Of a stretch of 64,000 bases of DNA, positions 8,747 to 17,321 are shown piece after piece. The notes under the pieces were generated by a model, which ran no database searches, was not told where the DNA came from, and saw only the letters and a program-made list of their open reading frames with translations. Numbering within the stretch: position 1 is the first letter of the stretch; every line of letters starts with the position of its first letter. The position numbers and the translations under genes were made by a program. This stretch comes from CAVREM01 sp963728825 (GTDB lineage: Bacteria > Acidobacteriota > Vicinamibacteria > Vicinamibacterales > CAVVIG01). The stretch is taken from assembly GCA_963728825.1 (NCBI GenBank), contig CAVSLA010000005.1:496001-560000 (forward strand), in the 5' to 3' direction.

Positions 8747-8882
8747 GACCAGATCACCTATCACCTGGACAGCCCTCGCGATTATCCGCCTCCGCACGCT
8801 GCGCTTGCTGCGGCGCGACAGCCTTCACCCCGGCTTGCCGAGCAGAAGCTCACGCCAGCGTCGACTCGCGAGCGAAGGCTGG

Positions 8883-8954
8883 CTGGGGCGGAAGGATTCG
8901 AACCTTCGAATACGGGATCCAAAGTCCCGCGCCTTACCGCTTGGCCACGCCCCA
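8883..8954 (-). tRNA. tRNA-Gln (anticodon TTG)
   Basis: The minus strand folds into a cloverleaf with acceptor stem TGGGGCG/CGCCCCA. The anticodon arm reads CGGGA CTTTGGA TCCCG, giving anticodon TTG for the CAA codon. The T arm contains GGTTCGAATCC. The discriminator base is G and CCA is not encoded (GCC follows). It precedes prs on the same strand. Confidence 0.93.
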
Positions 8955-8956
8955 CC

Positions 8957-9061
8957 TGATTACTCCGGGGGCCCCTACCCCCCGGTTTACTCCGGGGCCC
9001 CTACCCCCCGGTTTACTCCGGGGCCCCTACTCCCCGGTTTACTCCGGGGCCCCACCCCCGG
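8957..9061. repeat. Four tandem 26-27-bp GC-rich repeats
   Basis: Four units share GGTTTACTCCGGGGCCCC followed by TACCCCCC or a close variant. Units 2-4 start at 8984, 9010 and 9036. Each unit has a GGGGCCCC palindrome, and the minus strand has G-runs that could form a quadruplex. The last unit ends in the hairpin CCGGGGCCCCACCCCCGG, related to the dispersed hairpin repeat. Confidence 0.9.
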
Positions 9062-9281
9062 ACGGCGCTTTGAGGGGAATCCTTCGCCGGTTCCGCTCAC
9101 TGCGGGGCACTTACTCCGCAGACAGGCGCTTCGCGCCGCCCGACCGCCGCTCCGCCGGTGGTGACTCCCCGAGTCGATGCGCCTTGGGGCGCATGACGTC
9201 AATCCAACGCTGCAGTGGAAGAAGCGGACCTCGGGAGTGGCCGTTCAGTCGCCGTGCAAACGGTAAGTGTATACGATGGGC
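9062..9281. other. Rest of the ispE-tRNA gap, no gene seen
   Basis: Between the tandem repeats and the ispE stop there is no convincing reading frame. The stretch is GC-rich with several short inverted segments. With the 26-bp repeats it makes a 327-base gap upstream of the tRNA-Gln/prs unit, so the promoter for that unit may lie here, but no clear -35/-10 pair was recognised. Confidence 0.5.
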
Positions 9282-10160
9282 TCACTTCCGGGCAAGTACG
9301 GGACGCGACAAGCGGCGGTAGTTCGGGGCGGAAAGTGTGCGTGTGACGATCAGTCGGCGTCCGCTGTCGAGAAGTGCGGCGGCGGCGGCCTCGGCGGCGG
9401 GCAGCGTCGCGAACAGACCAAACACGGCCGAGCCGCTGCCTGACATCGCCGCGTGCGACGCGCCGCAGCGTCTCAACCCCGCGACGAGGTCAGCGATTTC
9501 CGGATGCCGCAGTGAAACGACCCGCTGCAGATCGTTGCCCCCGCGACTTCCGAGGCGACGGCGCCCGGCTGCTGCCCCAGCCGATCCGCCAAATGTCGCC
9601 GCATCGAACCAGCCGTAGGCGTCTCGCGTCGACACGCCAAACCGCGGCACCGCAAGGACAACCCATCGCCGCGGGGCGTCATCGAGCGGCGTCAATCGAT
9701 CGCCGCGGCCGCCGCCTCGCGCCGTCCCGCCGATCAGGAAAAACGGCACGTCGGCGCCAAGCGACGCCGCGATCTGATGAACGACCGCACGGTCCGGCCG
9801 GAGCCGCCACAACGACGAGAGCGCACGAAGGGCAGCGGCCGCGTCGGCGCTGCCCCCGCCGAGGCCCGCCTCCAACGGGATTCGCTTTTCAATCCGCACG
9901 GCCACGCCGGTCGGCGCACCCTGGCGGCCCACGGCGGACCACAGCAACGACGCCGCCTTCTCAACGATGTTCCCGGCGGTCGGGCAGGCGGGTTCATCGC
10001 TTTCGACAAGAAAGGGACCGCGCGTCCGTTTGAACAGCAGCCGGTCGTGCAGCGCGATCGACTGAAAGGTCGTTCGCAGTTCGTGGTAGCCGTCCGGTTG
10101 CACGCCGACGATTCGAAGGTCCAGATTGATCTTCGCGAACGCCCGGGCAGTAATCGTCAC
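9282..10160 (-). CDS. ispE: 4-diphosphocytidyl-2-C-methyl-D-erythritol kinase
   Basis: IspE phosphorylates CDP-methylerythritol in the MEP isoprenoid pathway. The 292-residue GHMP kinase has AFAKINLDLRIVG at the N-terminus, the ATP loop PLEAGLGGGSADAAA, and MSGSGSAVFG near the C-terminus. The start GTG at 10160 overlaps the stop of the lipoprotein gene as GTGA. The gene precedes tRNA-Gln and prs, a conserved neighbourhood. Confidence 0.94.
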   Translation of the reverse strand: MTITARAFAKINLDLRIVGVQPDGYHELRTTFQSIALHDRLLFKRTRGPFLVESDEPACPTAGNIVEKAASLLWSAVGRQGAPTGVAVRIEKRIPLEAGLGGGSADAAAALRALSSLWRLRPDRAVVHQIAASLGADVPFFLIGGTARGGGRGDRLTPLDDAPRRWVVLAVPRFGVSTRDAYGWFDAATFGGSAGAAAGRRRLGSRGGNDLQRVVSLRHPEIADLVAGLRRCGASHAAMSGSGSAVFGLFATLPAAEAAAAALLDSGRRLIVTRTLSAPNYRRLSRPVLARK

Positions 10161-10978
10161 GGCTCGTCGCGGAGTGGACCGGCGCGACGCAACTCGTCGA
10201 GCGTGATCGGCTGCGCCGTGGCCGGAATCCGTACTTCGAAGGCATCGGCCGGCAGGGGGGTGTTGAGCTCGAGATCGGCAAGAGTGAGGCGGAGGTCGAA
10301 GCGATCCGGGTCGGTGCTGATGAATCGAATCGTCCGAGGAAGGCCTTCGACGAAGTCGCGGTACTCCGCGCGCCATTCCGGACGGTCGGCTGGCCGGTGG
10401 ACGATCGCGACCGCTCGCCAGGGCGCTTCGCGGGGATTGCGACGGAGATAAACGGTCCGGGAGCCATCCTGAACCGTGCGCCACTCGTCGCCCAGCTGGC
10501 GCGCTTCCCCGGCGAGCGCATCAAGCGACGGACAACCGGTGAGTGCGTCGCGCAGGTCGGCAGCGTCGAGCGGCACACCGGTCAGCGCTTCGAGCACGTC
10601 GGCGGGGGGCGCGCCTTTCAGCAGCCGGTTGTCATCGTTCAGCAGCAGGGTTGCCGAGTCGCCACGCGCGGCAAGAATGAAGAGCGGGCGTGCGAAAGGG
10701 CCGATCGCCTCGAGGCGCGCCGACGCGGGTGACTGGAGACCGAGGCTCAGGCGGGCCCGCAAACGACGGCCGCCGGCCGAGCCGCTGACAGAGGCTTCGG
10801 CGACGATCGACGCAATCGCGCGGCAGGCGTTGGTGGCTTCGACGAGCGCTTCGCGCGCGTCGGATGCGGGGGCACCCGGGCCGGCGGGCAGCGTCATCCT
10901 CGACGCGCCGCACGACGCGGTCATGAGTCCAGTGAGCAGACAGAAAACCGCACGCGCCCTGCGCGAGCGGTGAATCAT
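10157..10978 (-). CDS. Lipoprotein, LolB/LolA-like
   Basis: The 273-residue protein has a signal peptide ending in a lipobox (LMTASC), so it is probably lipid-anchored. The mature part (RLRARLSLGLQSPASARLEAIG and ATLLLNDDNRLLKG) resembles the strand pattern of LolB or related lipoprotein-carrier folds. Position next to ispE matches lolB in proteobacteria (lolB-ispE-prs). Family assignment rests on context and pattern, not a decisive motif. Its start overlaps the TPR gene stop as ATGA. Confidence 0.6.
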   Translation of the reverse strand: MIHRSRRARAVFCLLTGLMTASCGASRMTLPAGPGAPASDAREALVEATNACRAIASIVAEASVSGSAGGRRLRARLSLGLQSPASARLEAIGPFARPLFILAARGDSATLLLNDDNRLLKGAPPADVLEALTGVPLDAADLRDALTGCPSLDALAGEARQLGDEWRTVQDGSRTVYLRRNPREAPWRAVAIVHRPADRPEWRAEYRDFVEGLPRTIRFISTDPDRFDLRLTLADLELNTPLPADAFEVRIPATAQPITLDELRRAGPLRDEP

Positions 10979-12984
10979 TTCCTTGGCAGCTTCTGCTTCG
11001 CCGAACGGATCTTCCGATCGATGTCGCCCTGATCGACGTCCTCGCCGTCGCCGGACAGCGCGCGCGACCAGGCGGCGATCGCTTCGTCGAGCCGGCCGAG
11101 CCGGAACAGCACATCGCCGTAATGATCCTGCACGACCGAGTTCGTCACGAGCTGATCGGCCGCGCGTTTCAGATTCTCGTGCGCGAGATCGAACTTGCCG
11201 TCCTTGAAATACGCCCAGCCAAGACTGTCGAGATACGACCCGTTGTCAGGCTCGGTCTGCAGGGCACGCTTGATCAGGTCGACCGATTCGGCGAGCCGCT
11301 CGCCGCGTTCCGCCAGCATGTAGCCGAGATAGTTGAGGGCCGGCCCGTGGTCCGGCTCCTGGGTGAGCACCTGCCGGAACGCGGTTTCCGCGTCGCCGAA
11401 CTTCCGCTGCTTCTCGAAAATCGCGCCCAGCTCGAAGGTGATCGAGGTGTCGGTGGGAAACTTGGCGCGCGCGTCCTGCAGCAGCTTGACCGCCTGATTG
11501 CCGCGGTTGGTGTCCTGATACATCTGCGCCAGCGCCACGTGCGCCATCGGATTGGCGGCCTGGCGTTTGGTGACCGTCTCGAGCACCAAGACCGCTTCGT
11601 CGTCTTTGCCGCCGAGCCTGAGCCCTTCGGCTTCGAGCCGCGCCAGCCGGAGGTCGTCGGGTTGTTCGAGCCTGGCCTTCCGCGCGGTGGCAACCGCATC
11701 GGTATAACGCTTCGCCGAGATTTGCGCCTGTATCAGGTAGAAGGCTATCGTCGGGTCGCCGCCGGTGACCCGGTGCGCTTCTTCGAATGTCGCGATGGCC
11801 CGGTCGGTCTGGCCGAGCTGCTGATAAGCGAAGCCGAGATGCGGCAGCAGCATCGACAACGGGCCCTCGGGCTCGGCGTCGCCGCGAAACATCGCGACGG
11901 CGGGAGCGAGCGTGTCGGCGACGTCCTGATAGCGGCGGCGCGATTCGAGCGTCTCGGCCAGCGCGGTGTAGGCGCGGGGGTTACGTCGGTTCTGCGCGAT
12001 GACGCGGCGCGCCGTCTTCTCTGAGGCGTCGAACTCCCCCGTCCGGCGCTCGGCCTGAGCGAGCAGCAGCAGAGCGCGCTCGAGAGCCCGATCATCGGGG
12101 GCTCGAAGGTCGACGGCTTCGCGCAACACGTCGCGCGCCCGTACCGCGTCGTTGTCCGCGCCGGTGCCGAGCAGCATGGTCGCGTAGCGGACGCGCAGGT
12201 CGAGGCTGCGCAGCATGACCTTCATCGCGCTTTCGTAGGCGGCCGCGGCCTCAGTCCAGCGCCGGCCTCGAGCGTAGAGATCGCCGAGCGTCGGATACAG
12301 CTGCGGGTTCATCTCCACCGATTCCTCGAGCCAGCGAATGGCATCGTCGGTTCGCTTGGCGGCGACGTAGGCCTGCACGAGCAACGACGCGCCGTCGAGC
12401 CAACCGGGCTCCTGCTTGACGATCTCGGCGAGCACGGGAATGGCGTCGCCGTACTGTTCGTTGGCGACGTAGAGCCGGGCGAGCATCGCGCGGACGTTGA
12501 CGTCGGCCTGGAGCCGTGCGGTGTTATCGCCGACGGCACGCTCGAGATGCTGAATACCGCGTCGCAGGTTCTCGCGCTGCGCCTCCCGGCCGCGCGAGTC
12601 GTCAGATGTGCCGAGCGAGCCGTAGACCGTGCCGAGCACGCGGTGCGCGTCGCGATGCTCGGGCGACAACTTGAGCGCCTGCTCCGCCGCGCCGATCGCG
12701 TCGGCGGCGCGGTTTTGCCGCATGTAGAGGTCGGCCAGCTCGGCGAGGATCGTCGCCGATTTCGGGTCGAGCGCGATCGCACGCCGGTAGGCGGTGATCG
12801 CGCCGTCGACGTCGTCGCTTTCCTTGAGCCGGTGCGCGAGCAGGAACTGCTCGTAGGCCTGCGCGATCGGATCGGGCGCCGGCGTGGCCGGTTTATTCGT
12901 CGACCGCGGGTTCTGCTGAGCCTCGGCGCCGATTGCACCACCGAACAGGGCGGCGACGACCGCGAGCGGGACGAACAGCTTCAT
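10975..12984 (-). CDS. Exported tetratricopeptide-repeat protein
   Basis: The 669-residue protein has a signal peptide (MKLFVPLAVVAALFGGAIGAEA) and at least ten TPR units along its length, for example AITAYRRAIALDPKSATILAELADLY and ESVEMNPQLYPTLGDLYARG split across helices. TPR proteins scaffold protein complexes. Here it heads the run TPR-lipoprotein-ispE and is divergent from the Trm112 gene, so an envelope assembly role is possible but unproven. The start at 12984 was chosen for the signal peptide. Confidence 0.85.
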   Translation of the reverse strand: MKLFVPLAVVAALFGGAIGAEAQQNPRSTNKPATPAPDPIAQAYEQFLLAHRLKESDDVDGAITAYRRAIALDPKSATILAELADLYMRQNRAADAIGAAEQALKLSPEHRDAHRVLGTVYGSLGTSDDSRGREAQRENLRRGIQHLERAVGDNTARLQADVNVRAMLARLYVANEQYGDAIPVLAEIVKQEPGWLDGASLLVQAYVAAKRTDDAIRWLEESVEMNPQLYPTLGDLYARGRRWTEAAAAYESAMKVMLRSLDLRVRYATMLLGTGADNDAVRARDVLREAVDLRAPDDRALERALLLLAQAERRTGEFDASEKTARRVIAQNRRNPRAYTALAETLESRRRYQDVADTLAPAVAMFRGDAEPEGPLSMLLPHLGFAYQQLGQTDRAIATFEEAHRVTGGDPTIAFYLIQAQISAKRYTDAVATARKARLEQPDDLRLARLEAEGLRLGGKDDEAVLVLETVTKRQAANPMAHVALAQMYQDTNRGNQAVKLLQDARAKFPTDTSITFELGAIFEKQRKFGDAETAFRQVLTQEPDHGPALNYLGYMLAERGERLAESVDLIKRALQTEPDNGSYLDSLGWAYFKDGKFDLAHENLKRAADQLVTNSVVQDHYGDVLFRLGRLDEAIAAWSRALSGDGEDVDQGDIDRKIRSAKQKLPRK

Positions 12985-13030
12985 AGGCAAATTGTTCCAC
13001 AAATGGTGGCGTGTGTCATATATTCCACGC

Positions 13031-13201
13031 ATGCCTGTCAATCCTGAGCTGCTCGAAATTCTCGTGTGTCCGAGCTGCCATACGCCCGTTTCGCTCGTCA
13101 AGAACGGCACGGCGCTCAAGTGCGCCACGTGCAAACGTGTGTATCCCATCCAGGATGACATTCCGGTGATGCTGATTGAAGAAGCCACCGTTGAAGAATG
13201 A
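13031..13201 (+). CDS. Trm112-like zinc-ribbon protein
   Basis: This small protein has 56 residues and two CxxC pairs (CPSC and CATC) in the pattern of the Trm112p/YcaR family: ELLEILVCPSC, then LKCATCKRVYPIQDDIPVML. In bacteria these proteins occur beside LPS or lipid A genes or methyltransferases. The start ATG at 13031 gives MPVNPELLEILVCP. Its stop overlaps the start region of the next gene. Confidence 0.88.
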   Translation: MPVNPELLEILVCPSCHTPVSLVKNGTALKCATCKRVYPIQDDIPVMLIEEATVEE

Positions 13202-14273
13202 CGTCTCGCGAATTCTCCTGGTCCGCCTCAGACAGATCGGCGACGTCGTCTTCACTACTCCGGCGGTTCATGCGGTCCGCAGCCGCTTTCCGACAGCCCG
13301 CATCTCGTATCTCGTCGAGCCGGCCGCGTTGCCAATCGTCGAGCACAATCCGCACCTCGACGAGGTGATCGTGGCGCCCAGGACGCGCGGCGTGGCCGGG
13401 CTTCGCGAAGATTTCGCGCTGGCGAGACGACTGCGTCGGCAGCGGTTCGACCTGGCGATCGATTTCCACGGCGGCCCGCGTGCGTCGCTGCTCACCTGGA
13501 TGAGTGCGGCGCCGATGCGGATCGGCTACGACGTCGTCGGCCGCGGATGGATGTACACGCATCGCGTCGCCAGACCCCGAGCGTTGCGGCCGCGTCATTC
13601 CGTTCAAAATCAGTTCGACCTGCTGGCGCCGCTCGGCATCGGACCTCCGGATCCGGCCCGTTATCCAGTCGAGATGCCGGTTGATGCCGGGGCTGTGCGA
13701 GCCGTCACGGACCGGCTGGCCGCGGCGAACGTTCCAGCACGGGGGCGGCTGGTCGTCGTCCATGTGAGCTCCAATTCGCCTTTTCGGCGCTGGCCGGCCG
13801 AATCGTTCGCCACGGCCATCGCGCGACTTGCCGGCGCGGCGGCCGATCGACGGGTGATCGTCACCGCGGGTCCGTCAGAGGCGGACGCTGTCGACCGAAT
13901 CGTCGCGAGCGCGCGAGCGCAGCTGGACGCCGATGCCGCCGGCCGGATTCTTCGCTGTGGTGAGTTTTCGCTGAGCGAGCTGCGAGCGCTGGTCGAAAAC
14001 GCTGCCATCTATATCGGCGGCGACAGCGGGCCGCTGCACGTTGCCGCAACGTCGAAGGTGCCGATCGTCGCGCTGTACGGTCCGACCCTGCCGGTTCGAT
14101 CGCTGCCGTGGCGTGACGCGGCGCTCCCCGGCGAGGCCGTCGATGCGGGCGGTCTGCCCTGCCGCCCATGTGATCAGCGCGTGTGCGCGCCAGGCGACTT
14201 CCGCTGCCTGACAGGGATCCATCCAGATGCGGTGGTGGCCGCGGCCGAGCGGCTCCTCGCGGTGCGGGCATGA
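13176..14273 (+). CDS. GT9-family glycosyltransferase, heptosyltransferase-like
   Basis: The 365-residue protein belongs to the ADP-heptose:LPS heptosyltransferase family. It shows the N-terminal VRLRQIGDVVFTTPAVHAVR, the nucleotide-sugar region VHVSSNSPFRRWPAESF, and the signature IGGDSGPLHVAATSKVPIVALYG split over two segments. A Cys-rich tail follows (CRPCDQRVC). The start is a TTG; 13176 and 13191 are both possible, and both overlap the Trm112 stop. It probably adds a heptose to the LPS core. The exact acceptor is unknown. Confidence 0.85.
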   Translation: MKKPPLKNDVSRILLVRLRQIGDVVFTTPAVHAVRSRFPTARISYLVEPAALPIVEHNPHLDEVIVAPRTRGVAGLREDFALARRLRRQRFDLAIDFHGGPRASLLTWMSAAPMRIGYDVVGRGWMYTHRVARPRALRPRHSVQNQFDLLAPLGIGPPDPARYPVEMPVDAGAVRAVTDRLAAANVPARGRLVVVHVSSNSPFRRWPAESFATAIARLAGAAADRRVIVTAGPSEADAVDRIVASARAQLDADAAGRILRCGEFSLSELRALVENAAIYIGGDSGPLHVAATSKVPIVALYGPTLPVRSLPWRDAALPGEAVDAGGLPCRPCDQRVCAPGDFRCLTGIHPDAVVAAAERLLAVRA

Positions 14274-15115
14274 CACGATGGGGCGTGCTCGCTTACGGCT
14301 CGAAGCCGGGCCGGCACAGCGAGGCGCATGGCGCGATCCTCTCGGCGATGGCGCATGCGCCGGCCGATCTCGAGTTCGTCGTGCTGACCGATCGACCGGA
14401 ACGGTATCGCTGGCTCCAGGATTCGGTTACGATCGAGCACCTTCACTCGTCGATCCTTCGAGCGTGGCGCGGTCCGACCCAGGATCGGTATCGGCCCAAG
14501 ATCGAGGCGTTGCGGTGGCTCGCGACCGGCGGGAAGTCGCACGTCGTGCTCGCCGACACCGATACGCTGGCGCGTCGCGGGCTCGACTCGATGATCGAAC
14601 GGCTCGAGCGGGGCTCGTTCCTGCTGTACGAGCGCGAGTACGCGCTGGCAACGGCGCCGCGGCGCGGCGATCGCGGGTTGAAGGACGAAATTCTCGGCCG
14701 GGCGTGGCACGGCATCACTCCCGGCCCGACGACGGCGATGTGGAACGGTGGGGTCATCGGATGTCCGCGGACACGGCTCGAGGTGCTCGACGAAGTCGTG
14801 GCGGTTTTCGACAGTATGCGACCGGCGTCGCGGCACTTCGCGATCGAGCAGCTCGCCTACAGCGTGGTCTTCGAAGCGCGCGGCACCATCGAAGAGGCGG
14901 CTCCCTGGATCGATCACTACTGGGCGAACCGGCCGTTCTTCTTGCGCGCGATCGAGCACGAATTGGCGATCATGTTGATGTCGGGCATGAACGCGCGCGA
15001 CGCCGCAGCGCACTGGCGCGATTACCCGATCAGCGGGCCGCTCGATGGCCGGCCGGGCAGATGGCGGCGCTTCGTCACCGCACTGTTCGGCGGCTCGGGA
15101 CCACACGATGACTGA
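14270..15115 (+). CDS. Putative glycosyltransferase of the LPS cluster
   Basis: The 281-residue protein starts MTRWGVLAYGSKPGRHSEA and overlaps the GT9 stop as ATGA. It contains a DxD-type motif in VVLADTDTLAR, preceded by RPKIEALRWL, and a WNGGVIGCPR segment. All of these are typical of GT-A nucleotide-diphospho-sugar transferases that hold a metal with DxD. I do not recognise the exact family. Its position between GT9 and the O-antigen ligase supports a role in LPS or polysaccharide assembly. Confidence 0.6.
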   Translation: MTRWGVLAYGSKPGRHSEAHGAILSAMAHAPADLEFVVLTDRPERYRWLQDSVTIEHLHSSILRAWRGPTQDRYRPKIEALRWLATGGKSHVVLADTDTLARRGLDSMIERLERGSFLLYEREYALATAPRRGDRGLKDEILGRAWHGITPGPTTAMWNGGVIGCPRTRLEVLDEVVAVFDSMRPASRHFAIEQLAYSVVFEARGTIEEAAPWIDHYWANRPFFLRAIEHELAIMLMSGMNARDAAAHWRDYPISGPLDGRPGRWRRFVTALFGGSGPHDD

Positions 15116-16274
15116 ACTTTCCGCCGACACGCCAGCCACCATCCTGCGGAAGGCGTCCACCGTCGGCGTGATCGCCGTGTTGATGGCGGTCCAGTTTTCG
15201 ATCGGCATCGCCCACGCCCTGCTCGCGCTCACCATGATCGGCTGGGTGGCGTTGCTGAGTGTCGAGAAGCGGTGGCCGTCGGCGCCACGCTTCGCGCTGC
15301 CGCTCGCCATCTACGCGGTTCTGACGCTGGTCTCGGCGGTCATGTCGACCGACGCGACGACCAGCGTGATCGACAGCCGGCAGCTGGTCCTGCTGCTGCT
15401 CGTGCCGATGACTTACGATCTCATCACTCGCGAGTGGGCGAATGATGCGGCCACCGCGATCATGAGCGCGGGCGCCATCAGCGGCCTGGTCGGCATCGGC
15501 CAGTACGCCATCCTCAACTACAACCTCGATCAACGGCCGCACGGCACACTGGGGATGTACATGACCTACTCCGGCCTGACGATGCTGATCGTCTGCCTGG
15601 CGGTAGCGCAGGTACTCTTCGCCAGGAAGGGGCGAACCTGGCCGGCACTGATCGTCCCGGCCCTGGCGGTGGCGCTGGCGGTGACCTTCACCCGGAGCGC
15701 CTGGATTGGCGCCGGTTCCGCGGTGGCGCTGCTGTTCCTGCTGAAGGACTTCCGCCTGCTGGCGATCCTGCCGCTGGTCGCGCTGGTGTTCTTTCTCACG
15801 GCGCCGGCTGACATCCAACAGCGCTTCTCTTCGATCTTCGATCCCCGCGATTTGAGCAACCGGGATCGACTCGCCATGCTGGAGGCGGGCAGTCGCATCG
15901 TGCGGGATCATCCGTTCACCGGGGTGGGTCCCGACATGGTGCTGCGGGCCTATCCGGACTACCGGACTTCCGATGCGGTGCTCGAGATGCCGCCGCATCT
16001 GCACAACGTCCCGGTGCACATTGCCGCGGAGCGCGGCCTGCCGGCGCTGGCGGTATGGATCTGGTTCGTGGCCATCCTGACGATCGATACCTGGCGCCTG
16101 TATCGACGCCACGACGTCGAGCGCTGGCTGCCGGCGGCGGGGCTGGCGGCGATCGCGGCGATGCTGACCGCCGGCCTCTTCGAATACAACTTCGGCGACT
16201 CCGAGTTCCTGATGCTGTTCCTCTTCCTGATCACGCTGCCATTCGCCGCCAGTCGCATCGCCGCGACGTCGTGA
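15108..16274 (+). CDS. O-antigen ligase/polymerase-like membrane protein
   Basis: The 388-residue protein has about ten to twelve hydrophobic helices. A Wzy_C/WaaL-type segment contains TRSAWIGAG, and the periplasmic loop has LSNRDRLAMLEAGSRIVRDH followed by PFTGVGPD and HNVPVHIAAERGLPAL. This family joins O-antigen to the lipid A core or polymerises it. ATG at 15108 overlaps the previous stop. It is translationally coupled to the heptose kinase gene (GTGA). Confidence 0.85.
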   Translation: MTELSADTPATILRKASTVGVIAVLMAVQFSIGIAHALLALTMIGWVALLSVEKRWPSAPRFALPLAIYAVLTLVSAVMSTDATTSVIDSRQLVLLLLVPMTYDLITREWANDAATAIMSAGAISGLVGIGQYAILNYNLDQRPHGTLGMYMTYSGLTMLIVCLAVAQVLFARKGRTWPALIVPALAVALAVTFTRSAWIGAGSAVALLFLLKDFRLLAILPLVALVFFLTAPADIQQRFSSIFDPRDLSNRDRLAMLEAGSRIVRDHPFTGVGPDMVLRAYPDYRTSDAVLEMPPHLHNVPVHIAAERGLPALAVWIWFVAILTIDTWRLYRRHDVERWLPAAGLAAIAAMLTAGLFEYNFGDSEFLMLFLFLITLPFAASRIAATS

Positions 16275-17263
16275 CCGAGCTCGCCGCCATTTCCCCGTCG
16301 CGCGTTCGCGAACTCGTCGGCCGGTTCGGCCGATTGGACGTGTGCGTGGTCGGCGACGTCATGGTCGATCGGTTCATCGTCGGTCGCGTGACCAGGATCT
16401 CGCCCGAGGCGCCGGTGCCGGTCGTGCGCTTCGAGCGGGAGTACTCGCGCCTCGGCGGCGCCGCCAATGTGGCTCAGAATCTGATCGCCCTCGGCGGGCG
16501 GGTCTCGCTCGTCGGGGTGGTCGGCGCCGACGAAGCCGCACAGCGTCTGCGCGGTCTGCTGAACGCTGCGGGCATCTCCGGAAACGAGCTGGTCGTCGAC
16601 GCCGGCCGTCCCACCGTGGAAAAAGTCCGCATCGTCACCGACCGCAATCAGCAGGTGGCACGGATCGATTACGAACAGGACCTGGAGGTTGACGAAGACG
16701 TCAGCGCCGCGCTGGCCGCGCGGATCAACGAGGTCGCGCGAGGAGCACACGCGTTGTTGGTGTCGGACTATCTGAAGGGAACGATTACTTCGTCGATCGT
16801 GCACACTCTCGCTGCCTTCAAGTCGGACCGCGTGCCGCTCATCGTGGACCCGAAAATCCCCCACCTCGATTGTTATGCCGGCGCAACCCTGGTGACCCCG
16901 AACCACTCCGAGGCCGAAGCCGCGACCCATCGGCGGATCCGGAACGATGGTGATGCGCAGGCGGCGGCCAGCGCGTTCCGTCAGCGGGCCCGCTGTGATG
17001 CGGCGCTGATTACGCTCGGCGAAATGGGCATGTGGCTGTCGAGCGGTGAAACCGATGGCGGCGTGGCCGCAGTCGCCCGCGAGGTCTCGGATGTCACCGG
17101 CGCGGGCGACACCGTGGTCGCGACACTGGCGCTCGCACTGGCTGCCGGCGCCACCCTGTCGGAGGCCGCGGTCCTGGCCAACCACGCGGCGGGGATTGTC
17201 GTCGGCAGGTTCGGACCGGCGACGGTCAGCGGAGAGGAGCTGATACAGGCCGTCCGAAACTAG
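16271..17263 (+). CDS. rfaE1: D-glycero-beta-D-manno-heptose-7-phosphate kinase (RfaE domain I)
   Basis: The 330-residue PfkB-family kinase corresponds to HldE domain I only; the cytidylyl/adenylyl domain is absent, which is common outside enterics. Motifs are GDVMVDRFIVGRVTRISPEA, GGAANVAQNLIALGG, and the anion-hole motif DVTGAGDTV near the C-terminus. GTG at 16271 overlaps the O-antigen ligase stop. With gmhA at 32.5 kb it supplies two steps of ADP-heptose synthesis. Confidence 0.93.
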   Translation: MTELAAISPSRVRELVGRFGRLDVCVVGDVMVDRFIVGRVTRISPEAPVPVVRFEREYSRLGGAANVAQNLIALGGRVSLVGVVGADEAAQRLRGLLNAAGISGNELVVDAGRPTVEKVRIVTDRNQQVARIDYEQDLEVDEDVSAALAARINEVARGAHALLVSDYLKGTITSSIVHTLAAFKSDRVPLIVDPKIPHLDCYAGATLVTPNHSEAEAATHRRIRNDGDAQAAASAFRQRARCDAALITLGEMGMWLSSGETDGGVAAVAREVSDVTGAGDTVVATLALALAAGATLSEAAVLANHAAGIVVGRFGPATVSGEELIQAVRN

Positions 17264-17264
17264 C

Positions 17265-17309
17265 AATGAGGAATTAGGAATTAATTCGTAATTCCTAATT
17301 CTTGATTTC
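17265..17309. repeat. Palindromic heptanucleotide array (rfaE1-purH convergent gap)
   Basis: GAATTAGGAATTA (17271-17283) and TAATTCCTAATTC (17289-17301) are a perfect 13-bp inverted repeat. Read in sevens it is GAGGAAT, TAGGAAT, TAATTCG, TAATTCC, TAATTCT. It sits between two convergent stop codons and may act as a bidirectional hairpin, although it is AT-rich and lacks a GC clamp. Confidence 0.85.
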
Positions 17310-17321
17310 ACCCGTCCGTTT